Notes: generated by a model from the letters alone, not told the origin. A stretch of DNA of 37,588 nt from Thermodesulfovibrionia bacterium (GCA_919902995.1 CAKKSD010000019.1:1-37588), one strand, 5' to 3'. Shown: positions 12,482 to 21,252, counted from the first letter of the stretch. Numbers and translations: made by a program.

Positions 12482-14389
12482 ATGTTTAAAAGGTCTATCA
12501 TTACCAAGTATATTGTCCTCGGTCTGATAATTCTCACCCTTATAGCCTCGTTCACGATACTGTCCTTCTGGTTTTCAAATCGAATAAAAGGGGATGCAAG
12601 GAGGATAAACCTTGCCGGAAGAGAGCGTATGCTGAGCTTTAAGATGGCATGGCTTATAAACAGGGCTGTAAACGAAAAGGGTGAGGAGAGGAGGGAAATC
12701 TTTGATCATCTTAGGGAAGATATGATCCTTTTCGAGGATGTCCTATATACACTCAAGGACGGTAACGAAAAATACGAACTTGAACCTTTACCACATAGGT
12801 CTCTAATTGGTCTGAATAATAATCTTATTGATAAATGGAATTCAGAGGTAAAACCCACACTGATTAAGGCAACAGAGGGTTCTCCCGATGCCTACAGGAA
12901 ATATAATGAGATTATTCATGGTTATGTTAATGAAATCGATAATTTTGTTAAAAATCTCGATGAGACTTATAAAAAAGAAATCAGGCTCTATGAAAATCTT
13001 CGTCTTGCTGTTCTGGGACTCTCTGTCCTTACTTTCTTTGGCATTATATTATATGTGAAAGGTAATCTTGTAAGACCTATGAGGATATTAAGAAAGGGCG
13101 CTGTCGAGATCGGGAAGGGAAACTTCGATGTCAGGGTTGATGTGAAAAGCAGGGACGAAATAGGAGTCCTGGCGAAGGAGTTCAACAAGATGTCCCACGA
13201 TTTAAAAAGATTATACGAAAATCTAAAGAATGAGGAGGAAGAGAAGAGAAAACTTGAGGCACAGTTATTCCAGTCCCAGAAGATGGAGGCGATAGGTACT
13301 CTCACTGCAGGGATAGCCCATGATTTTAAGAATATGCTCTCAGGGATAATAGGATTTTCAGAGATTGCTCGGGAAGAGGCATCAGGGACTGTAAAAGAAA
13401 AGATTGATAAGGTGCTTAAAATTTCTGCACAGGCTGTCGAACTAACAAAACAGATATTGATAATAGGTAGGAAAATACTTCCAGAGCAAAAGGCGATAAA
13501 TATAAATAAACTCATTGAGGGTTCCATAAATATGTTCAATCCTTTACTTGGAGATAAAACAAAGATAGTTGTACTGCACCAGACCGACTTGCCGGTGGTA
13601 GAGGCAGACCCTTCACAGATAACACAGGTATTGATGAACCTTATGGTTAATGCCAGAGATTCTATGCCTGATGGCGGGGTAATCAAGATAAAGACTGAAG
13701 GTCTCTATGTGGATGAGGAATATTGCAGGCACTATTCGTGGGCAAAAACAGGGAATTATGTTTCCATATCAGTACTGGATAACGGAAATGGGATTCCTGA
13801 GAAGATAAGGGACAGGATATTTGAGCCATTCTTCACCACAAAGGATGTTGGAAAGGGTACAGGGCTTGGGCTTGCAGTGACATACTCGATAGTAAAGAAT
13901 CATGGTGGCTGGATAAACTTTTATAGTGAGATCGGGAAAGGCACGGAATTCAGGGTATATCTCCCTGCCATTGATATTGCTGTTACTAAGGAAGGTTCAT
14001 CATTAGAGGAGATATTACCGAGAGGGACAGAGACTGTCCTTTTGGTTGATGATGAACAGATGATGAGGAGCGTAGGAGAGTCCATACTTCTGAATCTCGG
14101 CTACAGGGTTATTACGGCATCAGACGGGGAAGAGGCATTAGCAATTTACAGGGAAAGGTGTAATGAGATCTCCCTTGTTATATTAGACAAGGTCATGCCA
14201 GAAATGGGTGGCATTCAGATTTACAGGTTATTAAAAGAGATAAATCCTCAGATAAAGGTTATCTTATCAAGCGGACATGTAATAGATGAGAAAGAGAATT
14301 TTAAAGAATTAGGTATATCAGACTTTCTTGATAAACCATTCAGGATGTCTGAAATGGCTAAGATGGTGAGAAATACTATTGATACCTGA
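12482..14389 (+). CDS. hybrid sensor histidine kinase with NarX/PilJ-type sensor and C-terminal receiver
   Basis: A 635-residue membrane kinase. TM1 is about 9-32, followed by RRINLAGRERMLSFKMAWL (40-58), the P-box-like helix of type IV pili methyl-accepting/NarX sensors that binds nitrate or nitrite in NarX. TM2 is 174-192, HAMP 193-245, coiled coil 240-268, HisKA with H280 (AGIAHDFKNML, Lys where Asn is usual), HATPase with N390 and the GTGLGL box, and a receiver at 517-635 with D569. No DNA-binding domain is present, so the partner is elsewhere. Position between an NOR-like operon and nitrogen genes supports nitrate/nitrite or NO-related sensing. Confidence 0.88.
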   Translation: MFKRSIITKYIVLGLIILTLIASFTILSFWFSNRIKGDARRINLAGRERMLSFKMAWLINRAVNEKGEERREIFDHLREDMILFEDVLYTLKDGNEKYELEPLPHRSLIGLNNNLIDKWNSEVKPTLIKATEGSPDAYRKYNEIIHGYVNEIDNFVKNLDETYKKEIRLYENLRLAVLGLSVLTFFGIILYVKGNLVRPMRILRKGAVEIGKGNFDVRVDVKSRDEIGVLAKEFNKMSHDLKRLYENLKNEEEEKRKLEAQLFQSQKMEAIGTLTAGIAHDFKNMLSGIIGFSEIAREEASGTVKEKIDKVLKISAQAVELTKQILIIGRKILPEQKAININKLIEGSINMFNPLLGDKTKIVVLHQTDLPVVEADPSQITQVLMNLMVNARDSMPDGGVIKIKTEGLYVDEEYCRHYSWAKTGNYVSISVLDNGNGIPEKIRDRIFEPFFTTKDVGKGTGLGLAVTYSIVKNHGGWINFYSEIGKGTEFRVYLPAIDIAVTKEGSSLEEILPRGTETVLLVDDEQMMRSVGESILLNLGYRVITASDGEEALAIYRERCNEISLVILDKVMPEMGGIQIYRLLKEINPQIKVILSSGHVIDEKENFKELGISDFLDKPFRMSEMAKMVRNTIDT

Positions 14390-14441
14390 TTAACCTCTCC
14401 AAAAATTTAAGGCTCACCTTTAATTTAATTCCAATTATTTC

Positions 14442-14541
14442 CTACAAAGATGTAGTCTATACAAAATTGTCGGAAAGACATATCCTTCCATTTTTAAAGA
14501 GAAAATATCTATAGAAGATAAGAGTTACTACAATTTTGTAG
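14442..14541 (+). promoter_or_regulatory. cluster of palindromes upstream of the second sigma-54 promoter (candidate enhancer sites)
   Basis: Three inverted repeats lie 45-145 bp before the promoter: CTACAAAGATGTAG (14442-14455), ACAAAATTGT (14461-14470) and CTACAATTTTGTAG (14528-14541). The second is the same 10-mer found before the NOR-like operon, and the third contains its reverse complement. This spacing suits an enhancer-binding activator. No gene is visible between 14390 and 14622. Confidence 0.55.
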
Positions 14542-14586
14542 CATCTGGTTTAGTATAATACCTTTAAATAACAATAAGTTACCATC

Positions 14587-14602
14587 TGGCATGATTTTTG
14601 TA
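14587..14602 (+). promoter_or_regulatory. sigma-54 promoter of the nitrogen-assimilation run
   Basis: TGGCATG-N4-TTGTA, differing from the promoter at 9374 only in the N4 spacer, with correct -24/-12 spacing. It reads into the small HTH gene and probably on to the outer-membrane protein, amtB and glnB. Confidence 0.78.
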
Positions 14603-14622
14603 GTATCAATAAGGTGTTTGTT

Positions 14623-14784
14623 ATGGGTTCACTTAAAGAGAAAGTTGCAGAGATTGAAAAAGAGGAGATAATCAATGCCCTTGAAGAATGTAACTGGGTT
14701 ATGGCAAGGGCAGCGAAGAAACTCGGGATTACAGAGAGGATGATTGGTTACAAGATTAAAAAATACGGGATAAGAACGGGATAA
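14623..14784 (+). CDS. solitary Fis-type (HTH_8) DNA-binding protein, 53 residues
   Basis: A 53-residue protein that is nothing but the C-terminal DNA-binding domain of NtrC/NifA-type activators: EEIINALEECNWVMARAAKKL forms the first helices, and GITERMIGYKIKKYGIR the recognition helix and tail. No AAA+ or receiver domain is attached, and the DNA upstream is promoter, not a decayed gene. AAGGTG lies upstream of the ATG. It is the first gene behind a sigma-54 promoter. It may bind the same sites as a full-length activator and thus modulate it, or act as a Fis-like architectural protein. Both roles are inferred. Confidence 0.82.
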   Translation: MGSLKEKVAEIEKEEIINALEECNWVMARAAKKLGITERMIGYKIKKYGIRTG

Positions 14785-14802
14785 GAAAGGAGGGGATGAA
14801 AA

Positions 14803-14830
14803 GACAGTAGAAAGTAGACAGTAGATAGGG
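14803..14830. repeat. 7-nt tandem repeat (GACAGTA type)
   Basis: Units GACAGTA and GAAAGTA alternate in strict 7-nt register: three copies plus a fourth degenerate unit. It lies in the leader between the HTH gene and the outer-membrane protein gene and is one of five 7-nt repeat loci in the window. Confidence 0.7.
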
Positions 14831-14890
14831 ATTAGGAAAGGTTCAATGATAGCAGATTCTAAGTCTGCGAATATTAGAGAGGAGAAAAGC

Positions 14891-15622
14891 ATGAAAACTT
14901 TTAGGGTCTTAGGAGTAAGCATTGTTTTATTAGTGTTGTTCGCTGGCATTTCCTATGCCACACCGTCAACACAGATATGGATACCTTCAACGGACATTCA
15001 ACCTTACAAAAAGTTCCACTTCGGTCTTGATACCTATATCAAGACAAAGAAGCAGAATGGAACAAATGAACCTACGGTTACAAATCTCGGATTGACTGCC
15101 GGAGTATTACCGTTTGAGAAAGTACAGATGGAAGTTGGGATAGACTACAGGGATATAGGCGGAAACCACGACGACCCGCTATACTTCAACGCAAAACTCG
15201 GAGTTCCTGAAGATGCGATGTTTAAGGGTTCGCCTGCCCTTGCTTTCGGGGGTTATGATTTCGGCACAAAGAGTGATGTTACAAACTACAACATATTCTA
15301 CGGTCTTATTGCAAAGACCTTGGGGAATGCAGGGAGATTCTCTGCGGGTTATTACACCGGTGATAAAGACCTCCTCGTTGATATAAATGGTAAAAAGGAT
15401 AATCAGGGTGTCCTGCTTTCCTGGGACAGAACAATATCCGAAATATCAGACAAACTATGGGCAGCCGTAGACTATCAGGGTAGTAAGAACGGATATGGGG
15501 CACTCAGTTTTGGAGTCGCATGGAAGTTCGCACCGAATGTAGGTGTAATATTGGGTTATGACATATTTAACGAAAGTACATATAAACCAACTGTAACGAT
15601 ACAGCTCGATATAGATTTTTAA
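14891..15622 (+). CDS. outer-membrane beta-barrel protein, uncharacterised
   Basis: A 243-residue exported protein. Residues 1-23 are a signal peptide (VLGVSIVLLVLFAGISYA, cleavage before TPSTQ). The rest alternates in amphipathic strands with aromatic girdles and ends in phenylalanine (IQLDIDF), the BAM recognition signature of outer-membrane barrels. About ten to twelve strands would fit. The start at 14891 has GAGGAG upstream; an ATG at 14846 would place a charged stretch before the signal peptide. It sits directly before amtB and behind a sigma-54 promoter, so it may be a nitrogen-regulated porin, but the substrate is unknown. Confidence 0.78.
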   Translation: MKTFRVLGVSIVLLVLFAGISYATPSTQIWIPSTDIQPYKKFHFGLDTYIKTKKQNGTNEPTVTNLGLTAGVLPFEKVQMEVGIDYRDIGGNHDDPLYFNAKLGVPEDAMFKGSPALAFGGYDFGTKSDVTNYNIFYGLIAKTLGNAGRFSAGYYTGDKDLLVDINGKKDNQGVLLSWDRTISEISDKLWAAVDYQGSKNGYGALSFGVAWKFAPNVGVILGYDIFNESTYKPTVTIQLDIDF

Positions 15623-15646
15623 GAAAAAATAGATTGGAGGTATAAG

Positions 15647-16993
15647 ATGAAACGATTATTAACTATATTGATTGTAATTGGCTTGGTCTTTTCTGCCAGT
15701 ATGCTTTTTGCTGAACAGGCACAACCTACGCCCCCTTCTCCTGCAGTGGCTGAACCTGCGCCACAGGCACCTGCTCTAAAGATAGATACAGGGGATACTG
15801 CCTGGATGATTGTTGCTACTGCCCTTGTTATGCTTATGACAATTCCAGGTCTGGCACTTTTTTATGGAGGTCTTGCAAAGCGTAAGGACACCCTTAATAC
15901 AATAGCGATGTCCTTTGTAACTTACTGCATAGTGAGCTTCCTCTGGGTTATCTACGGATATACCTTTGCCTTTAACACAGACATAGGCGGAATCATTGGA
16001 AGCGCCTCTAAGTTATTTCTTGCAGGGGTTGGAGTAAATAGCATATCTGATCTCGCAAAGACGATCCCGGAGTACATATATATCGTTTACCAGCTCACCT
16101 TCGCTGCGATCACCGTTGCCCTTGCAAGCGGTGCATATATAGAGAGGATGAAGTTCTCAGCCTGGGTGTTATTTTCTATCCTCTGGATGACCCTTGTGTA
16201 TGTCCCTGTGGCGCACTGGGTATGGGGAGGTGGATTTCTGTCGAAAATGGGTGTACTGGATTTTGCAGGAGGAACAGTAGTCCATATCAATGCAGGTATT
16301 GCAGCACTTGTGGGGGCATTGGTTATGGGTAGGAGGAAAGAGAAGACCCTTATACCAAATAACCTGACCCTCACTGTCCTCGGTGCAGGGCTTCTCTGGT
16401 TCGGGTGGTTCGGTTTCAACGCAGGCTCTGCTGTTGCAGCGAACGGACTTGCAGGGGCTGCCTTCATTAATACAAACACGGCAACTGCTGTTGCAGCTCT
16501 TGCATGGATGTTCACTGAATGGATTACTGCTAAAAAACCTACTGTCCTCGGTCTGGCATCAGGTGCTGTTGCAGGTCTGGTTGCTATCACTCCGGCTGCG
16601 GGATTTGTGAATATCAAGGGTGCCATTATTATAGGTATTCTGGCAGGTATCGTTCCATACTATGCAGTAGCTATTCTTAAGCCAAAACTTGGATATGACG
16701 ATACACTTGATGCCTTTGGTATCCACGGAATAGCCGGAACCCTCGGAGCAATTCTGACAGGGGTATTTGCAGACCCTGCAATAAATGAGGCAGGGAAGGG
16801 ACTTTTTTACGGAAATCCCGGACAGTTATGGATACAGATCAAAGCTGTTGGGGCGGTCTTAATATACGATGTGGTCGTTACGCTCATAATCTTTATGGTC
16901 ATTAAGGCATTTGTGGGTCTCAGGGTTGATGCTGAAGAAGAGGTCGTCGGACTTGATGAGAGCCAGCATGGTGAGAAGGCGTATAACCTATAG
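15647..16993 (+). CDS. amtB: ammonium transporter AmtB
   Basis: A 448-residue Amt/Rh channel. An N-terminal signal-like segment (1-22) and a Pro/Ala-rich linker precede eleven helices. The conserved DFAGGTVVHINAGIAALVGA (first pore His) and DAFGIHGIAGTLGAILTG (second pore His) are intact, as is the GGLAKRKD entry segment. It imports ammonium/ammonia at low concentration and is blocked by PII under nitrogen sufficiency. Spacing and strand indicate co-transcription with the outer-membrane gene and glnB. Confidence 0.97.
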   Translation: MKRLLTILIVIGLVFSASMLFAEQAQPTPPSPAVAEPAPQAPALKIDTGDTAWMIVATALVMLMTIPGLALFYGGLAKRKDTLNTIAMSFVTYCIVSFLWVIYGYTFAFNTDIGGIIGSASKLFLAGVGVNSISDLAKTIPEYIYIVYQLTFAAITVALASGAYIERMKFSAWVLFSILWMTLVYVPVAHWVWGGGFLSKMGVLDFAGGTVVHINAGIAALVGALVMGRRKEKTLIPNNLTLTVLGAGLLWFGWFGFNAGSAVAANGLAGAAFINTNTATAVAALAWMFTEWITAKKPTVLGLASGAVAGLVAITPAAGFVNIKGAIIIGILAGIVPYYAVAILKPKLGYDDTLDAFGIHGIAGTLGAILTGVFADPAINEAGKGLFYGNPGQLWIQIKAVGAVLIYDVVVTLIIFMVIKAFVGLRVDAEEEVVGLDESQHGEKAYNL

Positions 16994-16995
16994 AA

Positions 16996-17414
<419 letters not shown>

Positions 17415-17444
17415 TCAGATCCTGAACATGTTCTGAATTGATCT

Positions 17445-17473
17445 TTGATTTTTGGAATCTGATTACATATAAT
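17445..17473 (+). promoter_or_regulatory. promoter of the glutamine amidotransferase gene, leaderless start
   Basis: TTGATT (17445-17450), 17 bp and TATAAT (17468-17473). The ATG at 17482 begins 8 nt after the hexamer and no Shine-Dalgarno is present. Confidence 0.65.
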
Positions 17474-17481
17474 ACGTGGTC

Positions 17482-18168
17482 ATGAAGGTCCTTGTCTTGA
17501 AAAATGTCCACCAGGAAGGCCCGGGGACGATTGAGGATTTTCTTAAAAGAAGAGGGATTATTTACAGGGTTATAGAACTTGAGTCAGAAAAGATCCCCGT
17601 TGATGAATATGATATCCTTGTAATAATGGGCGGACCGATGAGTGTGAATGACGGGGATATATATCCATACCTAAAAGAGGAAGAAAGTCTTGTCAGTGAC
17701 TATATAAGAAGGCAGAAGAAGACACTCGGGATATGCCTCGGAGCACAGATGATTGCTAAAGCCCTCGGGTCTAAGGTTTATAGAGGTTCAATACCTGAGA
17801 TAGGCTGGTATCCTATAGAACTCACAGGTGATGGATTGAAGGACCCCCTTATGCTAAAGCTGGCATTACACCCAAAGGGAAGAGATATCCAGAAGAGATT
17901 CAGGGTTTTCCACTGGCATGGAGAGACCTTTGATATACCTGAAGGGGCAGTGAGACTTGCCTCTTCAGAGTTATATCCTAACCAGGCCTTCCGTTATGGG
18001 AAAGAGGTCTATGCCTTCCAGTTTCATATCGAAGTAAGGAAGGAGATGATAGCAGAATGGTTAAAGGATGAATCAGACCTCCCAAGGATTACTGAAGAGA
18101 CCGAGACATTCTATGAGGAATACCTTGGAAGGGCAGAAAATTTTTATAAAAGATTTTTTTCATCTTGA
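17482..18168 (+). CDS. type 1 glutamine amidotransferase (class I GATase)
   Basis: A 228-residue stand-alone class I amidotransferase domain resembling the GMP synthase-like group. Visible are the oxyanion strand VIMGGPMSVND, the nucleophile elbow GICLGAQMIAKALG (catalytic Cys) and FQFHIEV with the catalytic His and Glu. The acceptor substrate is unknown; family members hydrolyse glutamine or gamma-glutamyl compounds. A GTG six nt upstream is an alternative start, but ATG fits the predicted transcription start. Position between glnB and glnA suggests a link to glutamine metabolism. Confidence 0.88.
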   Translation: MKVLVLKNVHQEGPGTIEDFLKRRGIIYRVIELESEKIPVDEYDILVIMGGPMSVNDGDIYPYLKEEESLVSDYIRRQKKTLGICLGAQMIAKALGSKVYRGSIPEIGWYPIELTGDGLKDPLMLKLALHPKGRDIQKRFRVFHWHGETFDIPEGAVRLASSELYPNQAFRYGKEVYAFQFHIEVRKEMIAEWLKDESDLPRITEETETFYEEYLGRAENFYKRFFSS

Positions 18169-18193
18169 CAGAAGGGATATTTTCTATTATAAA
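18165..18193 (+). promoter_or_regulatory. promoter upstream of glnA
   Basis: TTGACA (18165-18170), 17 bp and TATAAA (18188-18193), near-consensus sigma-70. It overlaps the end of the amidotransferase gene. No sigma-54 element is visible before glnA, in contrast to the amtB run. The leader of nearly 200 nt carries a dispersed repeat. Confidence 0.7.
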
Positions 18194-18234
18194 TATCGGT
18201 AATTTTGCCGATTTAAAATAACCGTAACCGTTAA

Positions 18235-18297
18235 CCTGTCATTCCCACGAAAGTCTATGACCCGTGGGTCACGACCCATAGGGTGGGAATCCAGGCT
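18235..18297. repeat. dispersed palindromic repeat in the glnA leader
   Basis: CTGTCATTCCCAC and GGTGGGAATCCAGG are outer inverted ends. Between them is a hairpin CTATGACCC / with its partner GACCCATAG, plus GACCCGTGGGTC. It is the same family as the element at 4181 with a different core. In the glnA transcript it would form a strong hairpin. Confidence 0.65.
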
Positions 18298-18378
18298 TGT
18301 ACCTGTAAAACGGGGAAAAATCAATAAATACATAGATTCCTGCTTTCTCAGGAATAACACTATCAAGGAGGAAAAAAG

Positions 18379-19791
18379 ATGACGCCAAAGGATGTAATAA
18401 AGTTTGCGGCAGAAAATAAGGCAGTAATGGTAGATTTTAAGTTTCTCGATTTCCCAGGTGTATGGCAGCATTTCTCTGTCCCTATGGATGAGCTTAAGGA
18501 AGAGATATTTGAAGATGGGCTTGGTTTTGATGGTTCTTCTATCCGTGGATGGCAGGCGATACATACAAGTGATATGCTTATAATCCCGGACCCTGAGACA
18601 GCCTTTATGGATCCATTTACCAAGTTCCCCACCGTAAGCCTTATCTGTAATATCGTAGACCCTATTACAAAGGAGTACTATACAAGAGATCCACGTTATA
18701 TAGCCCAGAAGGCTGAGGCCTATATGAAATCTATAAAGATTGCAGATACCGCTTATTTTGGTCCTGAGCCTGAATTCTTTGTCCTTGATGATATAAGGTT
18801 TGACCAGACAGCCAACAGCGGGTATTATTTCCTGGATTCGAAAGAGGGTATCTGGAATTCGGGTAAAGAAGAGAACCCTAACCTCGGTTATAAGCCAAGA
18901 CATAAAGAAGGATATTTCCCTGTCCCTCCAACAGACAGTCTTGAAGATTTAAGGACTGAAACTGTCCTCGAGATGCAGAAATGTAATATCTATGTCGAAA
19001 AACAACACCACGAGGTTGCGACTGCGGGTCAGGGGGAGATAGATATGAGGTTTGCCCCCCTCTTAAAAATGGCAGACCAGTTGATAGTATTTAAATATCT
19101 CATCAAGAATGTAGCCAAAAGACATGGAAAGACTGTTACTTTCATGCCAAAACCTATCTTCGGTGATAACGGTTCTGGTATGCATACACATCAGAGTCTC
19201 TGGAAAAACGGTAAACCACTCTTTGCTGGCAGTGGCTATGCAGGCCTTAGCGAGTTGGCCCTTCATTATATAGGCGGTGTACTTAAGCATGCCCCTGCCC
19301 TTGCCGCAATTACAAGTCCGACCACAAACTCCTATAAGAGGCTAACACCTGGTTTTGAGGCACCTGTGAATCTTGCCTATTCAGGCCGCAACCGTTCTGC
19401 AGGTATCCGTATCCCCATGTATTCAGCAAGCCCCAAGGCGAAGAGGATAGAAGTAAGGTTCCCAGATCCTTCCTGTAACCCCTATCTTGCCTTTGCTGCG
19501 ATGCTTATGGCAGGACTTGACGGTATAGAGAACAAGATAGATCCAGGCGAACCACTGGATAAGGATATCTACGAACTCGGACCTGAAGAGCTTGCATCTG
19601 TCCCGTCCATGCCTGCGAGCCTTGAGGATGCCCTTGATCACCTTGAGGCAGACAATGAGTTTTTACTCAAGGGGGATGTCTTTACTCAGGATGCACTCGA
19701 TACATGGATAAGTTATAAGAGAACGAAAGAGGTTGACGCACTAAGACTTAGGCCACACCCCTATGAGTTCTTCCTGTACTTTGATATCTAA
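18379..19791 (+). CDS. glnA: glutamine synthetase, type I
   Basis: A 470-residue GS-I. Recognisable are [11 protein letters not shown] (residues about 50-60), the metal-site [32 protein letters not shown], the ATP/glutamate segment NRSAGIRIP, and [10 protein letters not shown], which holds the Tyr that is adenylylated in enterobacterial GS. It makes glutamine from glutamate, ammonium and ATP and completes the AmtB-PII-GS module. An AGGAGG site precedes the ATG. It has its own sigma-70 promoter and a terminator, so it can be transcribed alone. Confidence 0.98.
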   Translation: MTPKDVIKFAAENKAVMVDFKFLDFPGVWQHFSVPMDELKEEIFEDGLGFDGSSIRGWQAIHTSDMLIIPDPETAFMDPFTKFPTVSLICNIVDPITKEYYTRDPRYIAQKAEAYMKSIKIADTAYFGPEPEFFVLDDIRFDQTANSGYYFLDSKEGIWNSGKEENPNLGYKPRHKEGYFPVPPTDSLEDLRTETVLEMQKCNIYVEKQHHEVATAGQGEIDMRFAPLLKMADQLIVFKYLIKNVAKRHGKTVTFMPKPIFGDNGSGMHTHQSLWKNGKPLFAGSGYAGLSELALHYIGGVLKHAPALAAITSPTTNSYKRLTPGFEAPVNLAYSGRNRSAGIRIPMYSASPKAKRIEVRFPDPSCNPYLAFAAMLMAGLDGIENKIDPGEPLDKDIYELGPEELASVPSMPASLEDALDHLEADNEFLLKGDVFTQDALDTWISYKRTKEVDALRLRPHPYEFFLYFDI

Positions 19792-19808
19792 TCCCTTTAC
19801 GATAAAAT

Positions 19809-19842
19809 ACGCAGGGTTTCAAATGCCCTGCGTGTTTTCACT
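19809..19842 (+). terminator. intrinsic terminator of glnA
   Basis: An 8-bp stem ACGCAGGG / CCCTGCGT (19809-19816 with 19826-19833) followed by GTTTTCACTTT, 17 nt after the glnA stop. Confidence 0.8.
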
Positions 19843-19880
19843 TTAATAGACCCTACCAGTATATACTATTGATTTTTTTC

Positions 19881-19920
19881 TTGACAAAAATTGTAAAACA
19901 GGATAATATTGGTCCTGTAT
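19881..19920 (+). promoter_or_regulatory. promoter and autoregulatory operator of the Rrf2 gene
   Basis: TTGACA (19881-19886), 17 bp and TAATAT (19904-19909). An inverted repeat ACAGGA / TCCTGT (19898-19903 and 19913-19918) brackets the -10 and ends at the ATG (19919). The message would be leaderless and the repeat is where a dimeric Rrf2 protein should bind. A second copy lies at 20339. Confidence 0.78.
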
Positions 19921-20323
19921 GCAGATAACCCGTGAGGCTGACTATGCGATAAGGTGTGTTCTCTATCTTTCAGAGCCTCAAGGTGAAGTCATTATGGTTG
20001 ATAAGATTGCTAAAGCAAAGAAAATCCCTAAAAGCTTTCTCGCTAAAATACTTCAGAAACTCACAAAGGCCGGAATCGTTAAGTCCTTCAGGGGTGTGAA
20101 AGGTGGCTTCCAGCTTGCGAAGAAACCACAAGCTATAAGCCTCCTCGATGTTATAGAGGCTATAGATGGATCAGTCGCGATGAATAGATGCGCAATTGAT
20201 AAAAGGATGTGCAGTCTTAGCAACGAATGCTCTGTCCACCCTGTCTGGGTCGAGTTAAGGAAAGAGGTAGAGGCTCGATTGAGGAAAACAGATTTTAAGA
20301 AACTCGTAACTGTTAAGAGGTAA
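19919..20323 (+). CDS. Rrf2-family iron-sulfur transcriptional regulator (IscR/NsrR-like)
   Basis: A 134-residue Rrf2 regulator. The winged HTH covers 1-65 (MQITREADYAIRCVLYL, FLAKILQKLTKAGIVKSFRG, KGGFQLA), the dimer helix starts at about 75, and the cluster ligands are C91, C98 and C104 with H107, close to the IscR set C92/C98/C104/H107. It probably binds a [2Fe-2S] or [4Fe-4S] cluster and responds to oxygen, NO or iron-sulfur status. It precedes the cytochrome oxidase operon, where the same operator is found. Confidence 0.9.
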   Translation: MQITREADYAIRCVLYLSEPQGEVIMVDKIAKAKKIPKSFLAKILQKLTKAGIVKSFRGVKGGFQLAKKPQAISLLDVIEAIDGSVAMNRCAIDKRMCSLSNECSVHPVWVELRKEVEARLRKTDFKKLVTVKR

Positions 20324-20338
20324 ATTTTTTGTTTTAAA

Positions 20339-20361
20339 ATAGGATAAATTTCATCCTGTAT
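20339..20361 (+). promoter_or_regulatory. second Rrf2 operator, before the cox operon
   Basis: A 23-bp element matches the operator at 19898-19920 at 17 of 23 positions, both containing AGGATAA on the left and TCCTGTAT on the right. It lies between the Rrf2 stop and coxC, so the regulator probably controls the oxidase. A clear -35/-10 pair is not evident here. Confidence 0.68.
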
Positions 20362-20457
20362 AAAAAAGAGAAAGGAGGTAGAGTATAAAAAGATTAATGG
20401 CAGTGTTCCTCGGAGATATTTTGGTAAGCACATTAAAAAATTTAAAAGGGGGAGGCT

Positions 20458-21219
20458 ATGCAAGAACATGCAATCGGACATGAACTTAAGTGGCATACGA
20501 GTGTATGGCCACTTATACTGAGTGTGGGAATCCTATTTTTGCTACCATTGGCCTTTGCATTCTATTTTGTCTACAAGATGCCGATGATGTCTATAATCTC
20601 TCTCGGTATAGGGGCACCGTTGATTATTATCTCTATAGCGGGGTGGATTAAGGAAGGCCTTGAGGATGCCCACGGATACAGTATGGGACACAGTATCTGG
20701 GCCATGCCTATTTTTATCCTTGCTGAGGCGATGTTGTTTGTAGGTTTTTTTGTTGCCTACTGGGCGATGAGACTTTTATCCCCTATATGGCCTCCTGCAG
20801 GCACACCTGAGATGCCTGTCCTGGTGCCGGTGATTATGACAATTATACTTATATCATCGAGTGTCACAATCCATTTTGCTGAGGTAAATATAGAGCATGA
20901 GGATAGGAGTGGCTTCTTGTCGTGGCTCATTTTTACGATAATCCTCGGTGCGGCATTCCTCGGCTTTTCAGTCTATGAATGGTCAGAGCTCTTTCACGAA
21001 GGGTTTAACTTTAAGACAAACGTATACTCCACAGCCTTTTACTCGCTAACAGGTTTCCACGGTTCTCATGTTCTTGTCGGTTTAGGCATATTCCTCTCCG
21101 TGCTCCTTCCGGCCCTTGCAGGGAGGATAAATAAAGCCTTTGTGAAGTCAGCGTCCATTTACTGGCATTTCGTGGATATTGTCTGGCTCTTTGTTGTATC
21201 CCAGGTTTATTTCTGGTAA
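20458..21219 (+). CDS. coxC: cytochrome c oxidase subunit III
   Basis: A 253-residue membrane protein with about seven helices. The WAMPIFILAEAMLFVGFFVAYW segment has the conserved Glu region of subunit III, and GFHGSHVLVGLGIF and YWHFVDIVWLFV are its C-terminal signatures. It stabilises subunit I and proton uptake. GGGGGAGG lies just before the ATG. The gene order III-II-I-SCO is inverted relative to many operons but consistent as a single unit. Confidence 0.93.
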   Translation: MQEHAIGHELKWHTSVWPLILSVGILFLLPLAFAFYFVYKMPMMSIISLGIGAPLIIISIAGWIKEGLEDAHGYSMGHSIWAMPIFILAEAMLFVGFFVAYWAMRLLSPIWPPAGTPEMPVLVPVIMTIILISSSVTIHFAEVNIEHEDRSGFLSWLIFTIILGAAFLGFSVYEWSELFHEGFNFKTNVYSTAFYSLTGFHGSHVLVGLGIFLSVLLPALAGRINKAFVKSASIYWHFVDIVWLFVVSQVYFW

Positions 21220-21252
21220 TATTTTGTTTTCGAAGAAAGGAGGTAAAGTGCT

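Noticed and set aside
20397-20483. 28-codon ORF (MAVFLGDILV...) between the Rrf2 gene and coxC
   Set aside because: It overlaps the start of coxC in another frame, its ribosome-binding site is poorly spaced and no family resemblance is seen.
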